From: Arion vulgaris
Taxonomy: Eukaryota; Mollusca; Gastropoda; Stylommatophora; Arionidae
Assembly: GCA_020796225.1 (NCBI GenBank)
Contig: CM036753.1
Location: 68,625,865 to 68,689,864 of the forward strand
Reading direction: 5' to 3'
Length of the DNA stretch: 64,000 nucleotides
Below the pieces are notes generated by a model. The model had not been told where the DNA came from. It was given only the letters and a program-made list of their open reading frames with translations, and made no database searches. Below, in pieces: positions 34,086 through 44,110 of the stretch. Position 1 is the first letter of the stretch. Each line of letters begins with the position of its first letter. The translations under genes were made by a program, and so were the position numbers.

Positions 34086-34620
34086 AAACGACTGTTTAGT
34101 ATTCCGTGGTGTGCAAAAATGTAATGTTGATGTGCTGAAAGATGTCAGTTCATAGTTCTTATGTACGGTTCTAACTTCACTGCAACGGGTCACCCCATAA
34201 TTGCTACGTTCCTGTGCCAAGGAAAATCACACGAAATGCTAACAACTGTCTTCTGTGTCGTGAACTAATTCCAGAGTGACACAGCCGTACCGCCACAAAA
34301 AGCAACCAGCGCCGCATAAATGCAAATGGCCGTCGCTAAAGTGTCAACACAAAGCTTTTCATCACTTGAATTGCAATTCATGTCGAAGGGAACATCAATC
34401 ACGACAAAATCCAGCTTTCTGCACACGCAAAACACTGCATACGGCAAATTGAGTCGGTTCGTCATAACCGATGTCCGCCATTTTCTGAATATCCACAATC
34501 ACAACAAACGCACAGTTGACACAGCAAAAAAGCATTCCGTGTAACATTCATAGCTCACAGCGTTGTTTAAGCACTAACTTTTCCTTGATTGTTCACTGTA
34601 TACCTCTATACCTCATTCTG
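34086..34620. other. Unclassified GC-richer segment with minus-strand frames
   Basis: On the minus strand, after ATATTCAG, AAAATGG at about 34482 starts MADIGYDEPTQFAVCSVLRV, which stops after about 28 codons. The adjacent frame is open from about 34498 to 34265 and ends with CIYAALVAFCGGTAVSLWN, a hydrophobic C-terminal segment. This could be a frameshifted small membrane-protein gene or an unknown repeat. Confidence 0.25.
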
Positions 34621-36330
34621 ACGGACTTCAAGCTCTCCAGTTTTTCTCGACAGGAGAACTAGCCCTCTTGTCTCCACCTCGACTCTCCTTCGTCTTGCAG
34701 AACTAGTTCTCACTCTCAACTCCTTTCAGTTCAATGACCAGTTCTTTGAACAGATCAGTGGGTTCGCCATGGGTACTAAAATGGGACCCAGTTATGCTTG
34801 TCTATTCGTAGGTCATTTTGAACACTTAGTATGGAACACCTATGATGGCCCCCTTCCGTCCGTGTATCATAGATACATCGATGATTGTATTGGAATTACC
34901 GATATGCCTGAAGCCGATTTGTCACGCTTTATTAACTTCATTAATGTCTTCAATCCTGCTATTCGGTTCACCTCTTACATCTCTACCTCTTGTGTCAATT
35001 TTCTTGACATCACTATCACCATCAGCATATCTACTATCACTACATCAGTATACTACAAGCCTACTGATACACATAGCTTTCTTCTGTATACCTCTTCCCA
35101 TCCCCAGGCTTGTCGTGACTCTTTACCTTTCTCTCAACTCTTACACCTTCGTCGCCTCTGTAGCGAGGACGACGATTTTCTCGATAGAGCTCACGAGATG
35201 CTTGATTTCTTCCGCAAGCGCCTATACCCGGAGAATGTGCTTACATCTGCCATGCATCGGGTTCAGCTAATTGCTCGCCAGGAGGCCCTTTCCAACATAT
35301 GAGTAACATCTCGTACATAGAACTTCCAATTCTGACAGGGTTAAACTTATCTAACTTTCCACCCTCATTGTTCCCTGGTGAAAAAGGTCTTATTCCATCA
35401 TCTCCCTATTCTTCAGTCTGATCCTGAGACACGCTCATTCTTCCAACACTATCCTTTGGTGGCGTACAGACGGGACAGAAGCCTCAAGGATTTGTTGGTA
35501 CACAGGCGCCTCAAGCCTAATATCCAGAGTCACTTTGGCCTCATCCAGTGTGGCCGTCGGCGCTGTAATACATGTGCATATGTAATACAGACCCGCACTG
35601 TCTCTTTTCCAAAAGCTACGTATGTCATTCAGGACAGTTTCACGTGTGAGTCCCGCAATATCATCTATGCTTTCACCTGCAAACGATGCCACAAGGCCTA
35701 TATTGGGGAAACCGGTAAGAGGCTCAGTGACCGATTCACCCAACACTTACACGATATTCGCCAATGCTCTGTGACCCCTGTGGCCACTCATTTCAATGAT
35801 ACTGGTCATTCAGGAGCTGACGATGTCCAGGTCACAGCCATCCGATCATGTTCCTCCGATGATCGAAGTCATCGCCCTGATTCGCCCTGGAGAACCGTTT
35901 TTTTCCATTCTATGGCACCTTGCGACCTCTTGGACAACGCATTATATTCCTATGCTTCTCAGTACTGTCTTATATCATGTCTTGTAATCTATATGTGTAT
36001 TTGCTCCATATATATAAGTTATTTATCCATTATATTGTTTATTGTTTCTCTTCTTTTCCACTTCCGGTTTTGTGTTGCACTCATTTCGTTATTCGTTTTT
36101 ATTCCCAGATTTTCATTAGATAGGTTTGAATGTTTCTACATGTAATCGTCCATTTGTAGTGTTCCTTGAAATTCGCTATTCTTGTTGTTTTGTTTGCTTG
36201 ATAAAGGCCTTTTGGTCGAAACGTTGCTGTTTATCATCACTGTTTCTGTATTTGGTAAAACTATAGTACTTTGTTTTTACGTGTTTAGCTATTTTTCCAA
36301 GTTTTACTGCAGTCTCCACCCTTTTTCATT
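34620..36330 (+). mobile_element. Penelope-like retroelement, 5'-truncated, frame-broken
   Basis: First frame (about 34625-35302): C-terminal half of a Penelope-type reverse transcriptase with FAMGTKMGPSYACL and the catalytic box YRYIDDCIGI (YIDD), then VNFLDITI and YYKPTDTH. Second frame (35378-36145, shifted): LQSDPETRSFF and PLVAYRRDRSLKDLLVHRRL, a Cys-rich finger (CGRRRCNTC) and a GIY-YIG endonuclease (IYAFTCKRCHKAYIGETGKR, SDRFTQH). Order and spacing are those of GIY-YIG Penelope elements, which prime at nicks made by that nuclease. The N-terminal RT part is missing. After the frame the 3' UTR reaches TACTTTGTTTTTACGTGTTT and CAAGTTTTACTGCAGTC, shared with the fragments at 26.5 and 29.9 kb. 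Confidence 0.85.
36197..36222 (+). ncRNA. Possible decayed hammerhead ribozyme core
   Basis: TTGATAA, a GGCC-TTTT-GGTC hairpin, then CGAAAC lies just before the Penelope terminus. Penelope elements are known to carry hammerhead motifs in their terminal repeats; the expected core is CTGATGA...GAAA. Two core positions differ here, so an active ribozyme is unlikely. Confidence 0.35.
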
Positions 36331-36945
36331 TAGTCTATATACAACAATACTGGAATGCGAGGGTCATGCGACGGTTGTGTTTTTATTTCCTATAATTTTT
36401 ACCTTAGCCCGCCGGCCGTATGTTATCAGAGGCCACGGTCCGATATATGGTAATAAAAAAAAGCTCAACTTCGTCTATATATTACTATATAGTTACTAAG
36501 TATGCAGTTCTACAGTCAAGTAGTGACTCTAAACTCAAAACATAGAATTAACAATGTGAACGATACAAATGGAGAGAAGTACTTTACAAAGTAATCCCTG
36601 TGTCTTACTTCGTACGGGAACAGTAGAGACGAGACAAGATGACCTCTAGCCAAGTCATCCATCAATTTAACACCTGGTTAAGCACATAAAACTAGTATCA
36701 TTTTAACCCAGAGGACTTTCTCACCCTCGGGGGTTTTTGTCACATTGTCACAGAGCACTTTGTCTTGCTTGTTCTCACGACAAGTGGTAGACAGTGACTA
36801 CTACGTCTTTCCTTTGGGTGTCCTAGTTTACACAGAAAAGTCATTAGAACAAACATCGTGGCAGTGAGCGCAAACAATTCGACACTGATTCCCTGTCAGT
36901 AAATTTGTCCTTATCAAGTTTTAGCAACAAGCCAACCACTAATAT
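36331..36945. other. No feature seen
   Basis: Unrecognised AT-rich sequence downstream of the Penelope element. Confidence 0.4.
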
Positions 36946-36946
36946 A

Positions 36947-37610
36947 TCAATCAATCAAGTGTCGTGCCTGCCGGCGTAGGCGATCATCTCTCTCCACAAC
37001 TCTCTTTGCTTGGTGCATGTAATCAGTTCTGTCGTCGATATTTTGTCGAACTATAATGTCAGGCCATCCAACATCTTCTCCTCTGTCTTCCACGATCTCT
37101 CCTTCCCTGAATTTTACCTGTAGTCACCGGGGGACTGCCTAGAGTAGTTGATAGTAGCTCGGCCTGCTAGCTGTGAGACGCCTCATAGCTCGGGTTCGAA
37201 CCTACTGTCCGGCATTTGTTCGAGTCCCTGGTCTTACTCAGGACGATAACGTGAGTACCTCTGAAGTCGGAGAAAATCTGCCTGTATGGCGAGGAATACT
37301 AATTACGAGTACATTGAGCACACGGCTGCCAGTGTAAAGTAATTTACAATGTGCACGCTGCTGCCATTGTAAGAAATTGAAAACAAACGGATTTTCACGC
37401 AAAAATCAGCTTCAGAGATGGAACTTCGTCTGAGTTGAAAGCGGACGAAAGGAAAAAAGGAAAAAGAAAAAAAACCTGTAGTCACCAAATGTTCTCAACC
37501 TTCTCTTCGCATTATATGCCCGAAGAACCTTGATTGTCGGATTCTTATTTGTTTTTATGTTTCTTTGTGTGTAGGCCTGATTTAAAACCTCCACATTTGT
37601 TTTCTTTGCT
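36947..37610 (-). mobile_element. LINE 3' part split by SINE S7
   Basis: Reverse LINE: tail TCAATCAATCAAGTGTCGTG, CGTAGGCGATCATCTCTCTC, TCAGGCCATCCAACATCTTC up to 37128, then from 37487 the upstream part, which translates (minus) as MEVLNQAYTQRN. Same family as the + strand copy at 53755-54185. Confidence 0.7.
37129..37473 (+). mobile_element. SINE S7, full length, perfect 13-bp TSD
   Basis: tRNA-like head with box A TAGTTGATAGTAGCTCGG and box B GGGTTCGAACC. The body has GAGTACCTCTGAAGTCGGAG and the tail is A-rich (AAAAAGAAAAAAA). Flanked by ACCTGTAGTCACC at 37116-37128 and 37474-37486. This is the reference copy for S7; older copies are at 31560, 52680 and 53225. Confidence 0.9.
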
Positions 37611-37824
37611 GTCCAACGAGTGGTTTAACAGGTTGTCGATATAAAGCGTTTGAAGATGTAGAAAAAGAATCTTGTACACATTTCTGCCTTTGCCTTCAGC
37701 ATTTTACTCTTTAATTTTATTCAAAGTGTCATTTACTTGTAATTTCTGTATGTTTTCTTTGTTTTTCTAAGTATCGCTTTTATGTCGTCTTGTTCACGAG
37801 TATATATGTTTATATATATATTTC

Positions 37825-38018
37825 CCCGATCCAGAAGCACTTGAGCAGTCGGCTCTTCGGCTCGGTGCCATGGACATCGTAATCCATCGGTTCGGTGCCA
37901 CGAACACCGTGAATCTGGGGAACCTGTGGCTTTTCTGCCAGCCCGCGGAATTGAACCCGCACATACAGAGAGCTAGTCACCCGCAGTCCAACGCGCTACG
38001 AACACGCTGGGCACGCGG

Positions 38019-38022
<4 letters not shown>
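37825..38022 (-). mobile_element. SINE S4 copy
   Basis: Reverse S4: GATCCAGAAGCACTTGAGC...CCATGGACATCGTAATCC...GCGGAATTGAACCCGCAC...ACACGCTGGGCACGCGGGC, abutting (TA)n at 38023-38062. Confidence 0.75.
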
Positions 38023-38064
<42 letters not shown>

Positions 38065-38079
38065 CTTCAATATCTCCGC

Positions 38080-38335
38080 AAGATTATGAACATCGTGTGA
38101 TACGACAAGATAACCAATTCTGAAATACTTGCCATCCATCATGGGAATACTAAGCAGTAGAATATTAAGATGGCTAGTACATGTGAGAAAATGGAAAATA
38201 GTCGCATTCCCAAAAAGGCGTTGTTCTGTGAACTTTGGAAGGTGAGAGGCTCCAATGCAGACCACAGCTCGGATGTCAGCAAGGCTAAAATGAAGAACCT
38301 TTCTATTGGTTCCAACAAATGGGGAAAAACTAGCT
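38080..38335 (+). mobile_element. LINE C-terminal relic
   Basis: Reads LPSIMGILSSRILRWLVHVR then KWKIVAFPKRRCSVNFG, the RW.GHV..M.D.R.PK..F.GEL type of tail seen in many LINEs, with later stops. Confidence 0.55.
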
Positions 38336-38389
38336 GATGACGAAGTTATGTAGAGAACAATATTATGCAAAGGTGCAGAATATTTTGAA

Positions 38390-38572
38390 CTGCCCAGCGT
38401 GTTCGTAGCGCGCTGGACGACGGGTGACAAGCTCCTGTGAGTGCGGGTTCAATTCCACGGCTGGCAGAAAAGTCACATGTTCTCCAGATTCACGGTGTTC
38501 GTGACACTGAACCGAAGGGTTACGATGTCCATGGCACCAAGTTGAAGAGCTCAAAGCTCAAGTGCTTTTGAT
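38390..38572 (+). mobile_element. SINE S4 copy
   Basis: Sense S4: GCCCAGCGTGTTCGTAGCGC, GTGCGGGTTCAATTCCACGG (box B), TTCACGGTGTTCGTGACACTG, TCAAGTGCTTTTGATCG. Confidence 0.8.
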
Positions 38573-38684
38573 CGAAAAATAAAAGGCAACAGAGACAAGT
38601 GCAAACTCAGACGTCGCCACAGTAATAAACTTGCCAATTGATTGTAAAAACGAATAAAAGCAACATATTTATGTAAAAAGAGAA

Positions 38685-39200
38685 TAGGAATGGCCAAGGA
38701 TAATTTCAATAGTATGAGAAAGTTACTGACATCCAAACAAATCACAAACAGACTAAAAATGAGAATGATCAAATGCTATATATATATCCTATATTAATGT
38801 ATGGCTCGAAACATGGACAATGAACAAGCAGTTAGAAGACAGAATTGGTGCATTTGAGATGTGGATATATAGAAGAATAGGCAGAGTTTCATGGACAGAA
38901 AAACAGACAAATAAACAAGTTTTAGGAAAACTAGGCATGAAGAACCAATTATTAAGAGAAATAAAATTCAGACAAGTAAAGTATTTTGGGCACATAAAAG
39001 GACATGACATCATGATAAAACATTTACTAGAGGGGAAAGTTGAGGGGGAAGAGCAAGAGGAAGACCGAGAGATAAGTGGGAGGGAAACTTTAAGAAATGG
39101 ACAGGTTACAGTCTGGCAGTGTGCAACACCAAGGCGAAAGACAGAGGATGCTGGAGATTCATTGCAGCCAACCTTCGATGTGGAGACGGCATCTGATGAT
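38685..39200 (+). mobile_element. LINE fragment (RT thumb to C-terminus)
   Basis: Reads SMRKLLTSKQITNRLKMRMI, ILMYGSKTWTMNKQLEDRIG, VKYFGHIKGHD, with a frameshift near 39050, then RFIAANL and a (GAT)n tail. It sits within a set of short repeats (TGGCATACCCTGAGAACAAA, about 39210-39400). Confidence 0.75.
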
Positions 39201-39204
39201 GATG

Positions 39205-39400
39205 ATCTATGTATGGCATACCCTGAGAACAAATGCACAGTAATAAACTTGCCAATTGACTGTCTGTAAAAACAAATAAAAGGCAATATATCTATGTATG
39301 GCATACCCTGAGAACAAATACACAGTAATAAACTTGCCAATTGAATGTCTGTAAAAACAAATAAAAGGCAACGTGTATGGAATAATCCTGAGAACAAAAA
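39205..39400. repeat. Short tandem repeat, about 72-85 bp
   Basis: CAGTAATAAACTTGCCAATTG followed by AAAACAAATAAAAGGCAA occurs about 2.5 times here and once at 38610-38660, left of the LINE. Confidence 0.7.
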
Positions 39401-39640
39401 GATCAAGGAATAACAAAGAAGAAATTACAGTGGAAGACAAAGGGTTCAAGAAATAAATGACACCTTAGGGAAACCCTGAAGCAATCTTTACTGAAAGAGT
39501 TGAGAAATGCCGGACACAATTTTATAGAAGAGATTGCGTGAGTATCCCAGAATAAAGCAGTATGGAGAAATTACTTGCAGGAACTATGCAACGTTTAACG
39601 GTACGAGAGAAATAGAATAAAAGAAATCTTGATAGCGACT
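39400..39640 (+). mobile_element. LINE C-terminal relic
   Basis: GGTTCAAGAAATAAATGACACC, GAGTTGAGAAATGCCGGACAC, GGAGAAATTACTTGCAGGAAC...AACGTTTAACGGTACGAGAG aligns with 41065-41235 and 60075-60245. Confidence 0.6.
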
Positions 39641-39764
39641 GGTCAAAAGTCTAGAATCGTTATTATAGTCTAAATCTTTCAGTACTAAGATCGTCCATTG
39701 CAAAAATTCCAAATATTACTTGTCTTTTAAAAAATTGAAACAACGGTCGAACTTTGTTTCTTTT

Positions 39765-40090
39765 TCTTCTTCTTCTACGGTCTACATCACATATGCTCCT
39801 ATTCCGAAATGGATCTTGAACAGAACGGAACTCCTGAGGTCTCCTCCCTTCTTCCCTTTCCAACAATGTATCTCGTAGTGTTATTTCCTTAGATTTCCTT
39901 TCTTGGACTTGCAAGGTTGGGTTAGTCATGCAAAATATGTTCTAACGTCTGCCTGGCTTCCTCGTAGTCACAAGCAACAGATTCTCCTAGACCCATTTTG
40001 TATTTCTGTGCTGTGAGAGAATATCTCGTTCTATACCGATATATTTTTATTCATTTCTTTCTGAGTTCTCTTGTTATGCTGTCTTACTCT
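39765..40090 (-). mobile_element. LINE RNase H-downstream tail
   Basis: The minus strand reads QKYKMGLGESVACDYEEARQ TLEHILHD, i.e. the C.C....TLEHIL..CP zinc-like tail of RNase H LINEs with the last Cys lost. The left end is CTTCTTCTTCT, a GAA-repeat tail in reverse. Confidence 0.6.
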
Positions 40091-40099
40091 GACTGACAC

Positions 40100-40480
40100 T
40101 CTTCATTTACATCTCTCCATTCCATTTTCATGTATTTGTCCATGGGTGTCTTTACTTTATTGGTTGAACTTTGCTAAACTGTACCAAATAAGAGCAGTCT
40201 CACACTGTTGAAGCTATGATTAAAACTACAAAAATACGATCGTGTACTTTGTCCACGGGGGAGATATAAAGCAAATATACTCCACAGCAAGAATAACTCC
40301 AGGTTTGAAATGGTCTTTTCATTTAATAGTGTTTATTGTAAGCTCTTAACCCTCGCTTTGCGTGATTGCGTATTTCGTTTCACTGACAATAAATGAGTTT
40401 CTGTCCCCGAGTGCGACCATTTTTTGCTTCTCAGATGTTCTTGTTATCTAATTCTGTGTGAGAATTTGCCAAGCGTATCA
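40100..40480. other. No feature seen
   Basis: Unrecognised. Confidence 0.35.
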
Positions 40481-40484
40481 TTGG

Positions 40485-40720
40485 GCGTCTGTAGCTTAAG
40501 CGATAGTCAGCTCGATCACAACCCGAGCGTACCTGATCAAAACGCCGGCAGTTTGGAAGCAAATTTATCCGCGTGGATTTTTACGAATGGTAGAAATAGA
40601 CATCACCTTTCAGAAAGCAATGGCAAACTATTGAACGTATAAGTGGTGCCTAGAAAATCGACGACACGTTTACTGTGGTTGATGGCTAAATTCTGTAAAG
40701 GATATGCCACGATCTTTATT
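40485..40720 (+). mobile_element. SINE S6 copy
   Basis: GCGTCTGTAGCTTAAGCGATAGTCAGCTCG (box A region) and an eroded box B, then GGAAGCAAATTTATCCGCG, CAGAAAGCAATGGCAAACTATTGAACG, TGCCTAGAAAATCGACGAC. Confidence 0.75.
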
Positions 40721-40839
40721 TATTCATCATTGACCCGGATAGAATCAGTTTTGTGAAGGTTCGCTGTACATACTGTGTTTGACGCGTAATAATATCGCAC
40801 TGTTTAAAAGGTATTATAACCAGGATTATGATATAATTC

Positions 40840-41240
40840 AGAAGACGTGATGAAATCAGTGATATGTCTGGTCAACCACTAGTAACAAATGTTATCAGAA
40901 GGAGACGATGGAGATATGTTGGACATACCTTGAAAAGAAATGATCAAAGAATATCAACCACTAGTAACAAATGTTATCAGAAGGAGACGATGGAGATATG
41001 TTGGACATACCTTGAAAAGAAATGATCAAAGAATATCAAAAGAGGCATTGAAGTGGGATGCAAACGGTTCAAGAAAGATAAGACGCTCTTGGGAAACCCT
41101 GAAACGAACTTCGCTGAGAGAGCCGAGAAATATTGGACTCAATTTTACGGAAGAGATTGAGCGAGTTGGACAGGACAGAGCGGTGTGGAGAAATTACTTG
41201 CACGTATTCGTAACGTATAACGGTACGAGAGGAATATATA
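40840..41240 (+). mobile_element. LINE C-terminal fragment with 82-bp duplication
   Basis: Reads SGQPLVTNVIRRRRWRYVGH, TLKRN, then KEALKWDANGSRKIRRSWET with frame breaks. The stretch from CAACCACTAGTAACAAATG (40873) is exactly repeated from 40955 (period 82). Same family as 59905-60245. Confidence 0.75.
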
Positions 41241-41256
41241 TATATATATATTTATA

Positions 41257-41419
41257 CAGTGGCAGCTGGTCAATAAGGGCCAGTGAGACCAGGCCCACCC
41301 AAAAATAAGGTGTAACGTGTATTTATTATTTTATAACTTAAAATATAACAACCCAAAACCATGATTTTTCCGAAATTTTTGTCTGGCCCACCAACAAAAA
41401 TGATCGCGAGCCGCCACTG
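41257..41419. mobile_element. hAT MITE next to MMP21 exon 2
   Basis: Ends CAGTGGCAGCTGG and GCGAGCCGCCACTG. Flanks TATTTATA / CATTTATA match at 7 of 8. The internal sequence (GGCCCACC...TTATTATTTTATAACTTA) is shared in reverse with 23167-23326. Its right end is 137 bp before the exon 2 splice acceptor. Confidence 0.75.
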
Positions 41420-41556
41420 CATTTATATATATATAGTTTGCATTTGTTGTAGCCCTAATCGTCCAAAAGCCAGAGATAACAAAAATATATGGATTCAGTA
41501 CAAAAAGATTATTTAACTTGAAATTAATTTTATTTGTATTTTTCTCTAATCCGCAG

Positions 41557-42430
41557 TTTGTGCTTTCCAAATACGGCTATCTTCGTTGCAACGGCTCGAG
41601 AAGAAGAAGAGAAACATCAAGTCGACAAGCATCAAATCGACATCAAATAAGCACACCACATTCCAGCACATTTTCTTCAGTTATGGATATTCTTCTAGAA
41701 GGTGGTGGTGACACTTGTGATGAGAAAGAAGTTCAGAAAGCTATTAGAATCTACCAGAGGACGTATAATCTACCTGAGACGGGAGAACTGGATGAAGAGA
41801 CCAAATCCCTGATGAGCACATCCAGATGTGGTAACAAGGATAGTGAGAAAGGGCAGATAAAAAATAAAGAGAAAGTAGCAGTAGAAGCTTTATTCAATAA
41901 AAGTGATACACGCTCACCAAAACATACCAACAGCGACGCGGCTGTTGACAGCGAAGACAGTAAATCCGTGGTTGCGAAGGGTCGCAGACTTTGGAAGAGG
42001 TCGGCGCAGGTTGGAAGGAGTAGATTGTATAAGTTACTGGCTGGAGAGAAACGTAGTACGAGATCGCAAGAATACCATCGGAAACATTTAGAAGAATATA
42101 TTCTGAGAATTCGTTCCGAAGCAAAAGGAAACCGTAAACTTCTTCATCGCTACACTCCAAAGGAAAGAATGAAACGCTCAGTGAGTGCTTGGGCACATAG
42201 AGACTTACCTTTTGAATATTTTACAAACGATAAAGGTACTCTTTTTAGCAAAGTCGTTGTTCGCTGGCGACTTCTTACAACTGGATTCAGCACAAGAATC
42301 CCTGTAGAGGACCAGAGAGCAACTATAGATCTTGCATTTCGTATGTGGAGTGAGGTAATCCCTCTACGGTTTGTTGAAGACACAAGTAGTGACATAAACA
42401 GTGTCGATATCGAGATAGCTTTCGGAAAAG
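41557..42430 (+). CDS. MMP21: MMP21-like metalloproteinase, exon 2 (propeptide, start of catalytic domain)
   Basis: Encodes residues 55-345 plus one base. The acceptor is TTTTTCTCTAATCCGCAG and the donor AAAG|GTCAGT. Residues 55-142 form a peptidoglycan-binding-like propeptide (FVLSKYGYL; EVQKAIRIYQRTYNLPETGE). The cysteine switch is SRCGNKD with Cys145, against the usual PRCGxPD. Residues 146-257 are a long basic linker. RMKR-S at 258-262 is a furin site, expected for activation in the secretory pathway. Residues 266-345 start the catalytic domain (VVVRWRLLTTGFS; DQRATIDLAFRMWSEV, typical of MMP21). There is no ATG near the exon start, so it is an internal exon and not a first one. Confidence 0.93.
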
Positions 42431-42587
42431 GTCAGTATTTTTCTCTCCCTAATTTCTTGTGTTATTTTCTGATTGAAACATGCTATCTCGTTCCATTTAT
42501 AATATTATTTATGTCTGCTTTTTTTGTGTGTATAACACGCTACTGTAGTTGACATTTACCATTTAGTTATATTTTAGGCTGCCTTCT
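42431..42587. other. Start of intron 2
   Basis: Intron 2 runs to 59549 (17.1 kb). The frame stays open past the donor for about 40 codons, but GTCAGT and the phase match to exon 3 argue for splicing at 42430. Confidence 0.8.
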
Positions 42588-43000
42588 TGAGTTCTTTGTG
42601 CTTCTCTGTGGCATAGAAGTTAGGTGCTTGCATCTCGTTCTAAAAGTCTTCGGTTCGCTCCCTCGTGAAGCCATCGAGATATTTGTACACAGATCCCTGA
42701 TCTCACTTGTAAGTGAGATCGAGTTCTTAATCCTATCAGAGACGGACGATAAAACGTGTTAAATTTGATCACGTAAAAGAACCACTGGCAGTTTAAAATC
42801 GAGTAGAGCAAGCTGGAATGCCGCTGCCTGGGCACAATTCATTTAAAAAGATTATAATTAAAAAAACTCCTACAAATATCTTCTCCGTCTTCAAAATTAC
42901 ACTGGGGACTCTCACCGGTGCTACGGAGTTCTGCACTGCCGCTGAAATCTTCCTGAATTTATCACCAACTGTTATCGTTTTCTGGATTAAACTCAGGAGT
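42588..43000 (+). mobile_element. SINE S2, best tRNA-like head
   Basis: CTGTGGCATAGAAGTTAGGTG (box A) and TTCGGTTCGCTCCC (box B) about 45 bp apart. Then GTGAGATCGAGTTCTTAATCC, AAAGAACCACTGGCAGTTTA and GTGCTACGGAGTTCTGCACTG. 3' tail lost. Confidence 0.8.
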
Positions 43001-43239
43001 AGGTTTCTGAACAGGATATTTTGCTTTAGGTACAGCATGTGTTTTCGTAGTGTCGTTTCGTTAGCATGTAATACCTTACGTATAATATATTTGTCTTGCA
43101 AACATTAATCAACTGGTGTCTGTGCAGAATAGAGAAATTGAGATGGTAAGATAGGGTCACAAATGAGGAACTTAAAGAGCGTGATAGATCCCAGTGTTCC
43201 AAGAGGGGAAGTTAACACTCTATAGGACACACCTTAACT

Positions 43240-43448
43240 TGAGAGGAATGTAAGATATGCCATTTTTTGAAATAATCAGTGAAAATGAAAGAGAGGGAAT
43301 CGTTAAAAATACAATTAGATGAGATTTGATGGCAAAAATTAATGATGTATGGAATAGCTGGAAGAAACTGCAACAGATAGCTAAAGATAGGAAGAGTTAG
43401 CTTGAGCTAGTTGAGGGCTTATGCCCCAGTTGAAATTAAAAAGGCATA

Positions 43449-43476
<28 letters not shown>
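43240..43476 (+). mobile_element. LINE 3' relic with GA-repeat tail
   Basis: Reads DVWNSWKKLQQIAKDRKS, then a short 3' end and (GA)n at 43447-43476. The DVWN.W..L..IA.DR pattern is a LINE C-terminus. Confidence 0.5.
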
Positions 43477-43480
<4 letters not shown>

Positions 43481-43900
43481 AAAAAATGTCTCCCCATTAA
43501 GATATCTACATCAGTAGTAGTAATGAATCAACCAGAATAATAGAATAACAAGTTTAATATGTCTAATAAATATAGTTGCATTAATTTGATACGTTTTAAA
43601 GCTTTCTAGTTTGGTAAAACCTCGCTCTGTCCTCGGTAATTCAGAGTAGACTATCAAAAACAACGAGTGATTCCGAAATTGTAGATGGGTGTTTCTCTTA
43701 AGACAAATATACTCCAGTCTAGTATCAATATTGTTAACATTCACTTACGCAAACACATCACATTATGCCAGTATAGAAATGCATTGAGTGACAATATAGT
43801 ATGACGTGGCCTGAATGAAAGAAACTAGTCGGTGCCTGAAGCCATGACGAGTTGTTATTAAACGTCGCATTGAGACTTTAAAAAAAAAGATAACGGTTTA
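43477..43900. other. No feature seen
   Basis: Unrecognised. Confidence 0.35.
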
Positions 43901-43904
43901 GTAT

Positions 43905-44110
43905 TGACTTCATTGTACCGTATTTCCACCATATTGCTCGGTATTTTTCAGTGGCACGTCACTTGCCGGAACTATTGTACAAATCACGAGTTCCACAGCT
44001 ACAGTAACAATCCTAGGTGGATCCGGATAACATGAATTTGTGTCATACAGTGGTGTCATAGTCTGGATTCGAAAACCTTGACCTTCAGAACACAATGCAA
44101 GCGGTTTGAA
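43905..44110 (-). mobile_element. SINE S3 copy, diverged
   Basis: TATTGACTTCATTGTACCG, CAGTGGCACGTCACTTGCCGG, ACGAGTTCCACAGCTACAG, then box B complement GGATTCGAAAACCTTGACCTTC. Head end eroded. Confidence 0.65.

Noticed and set aside
35435..35746. 103-codon minus-strand frame
   Set aside because: Antisense shadow of the Penelope GIY-YIG frame.
41518..41556. MMP21 starting at 41518 with a signal-like KLILFVFF
   Set aside because: There is no ATG (the codon is TTG), the stretch is a polypyrimidine tract ending in CAG, and a true signal-peptide exon with matching phase exists at 8910.
42431..42552. Extension of MMP21 exon 2 to the stop at 42552
   Set aside because: The extra 40 residues are hydrophobic and unlike MMPs, while a GTCAGT donor at 42431 fits exon 3 in phase and in domain continuity.
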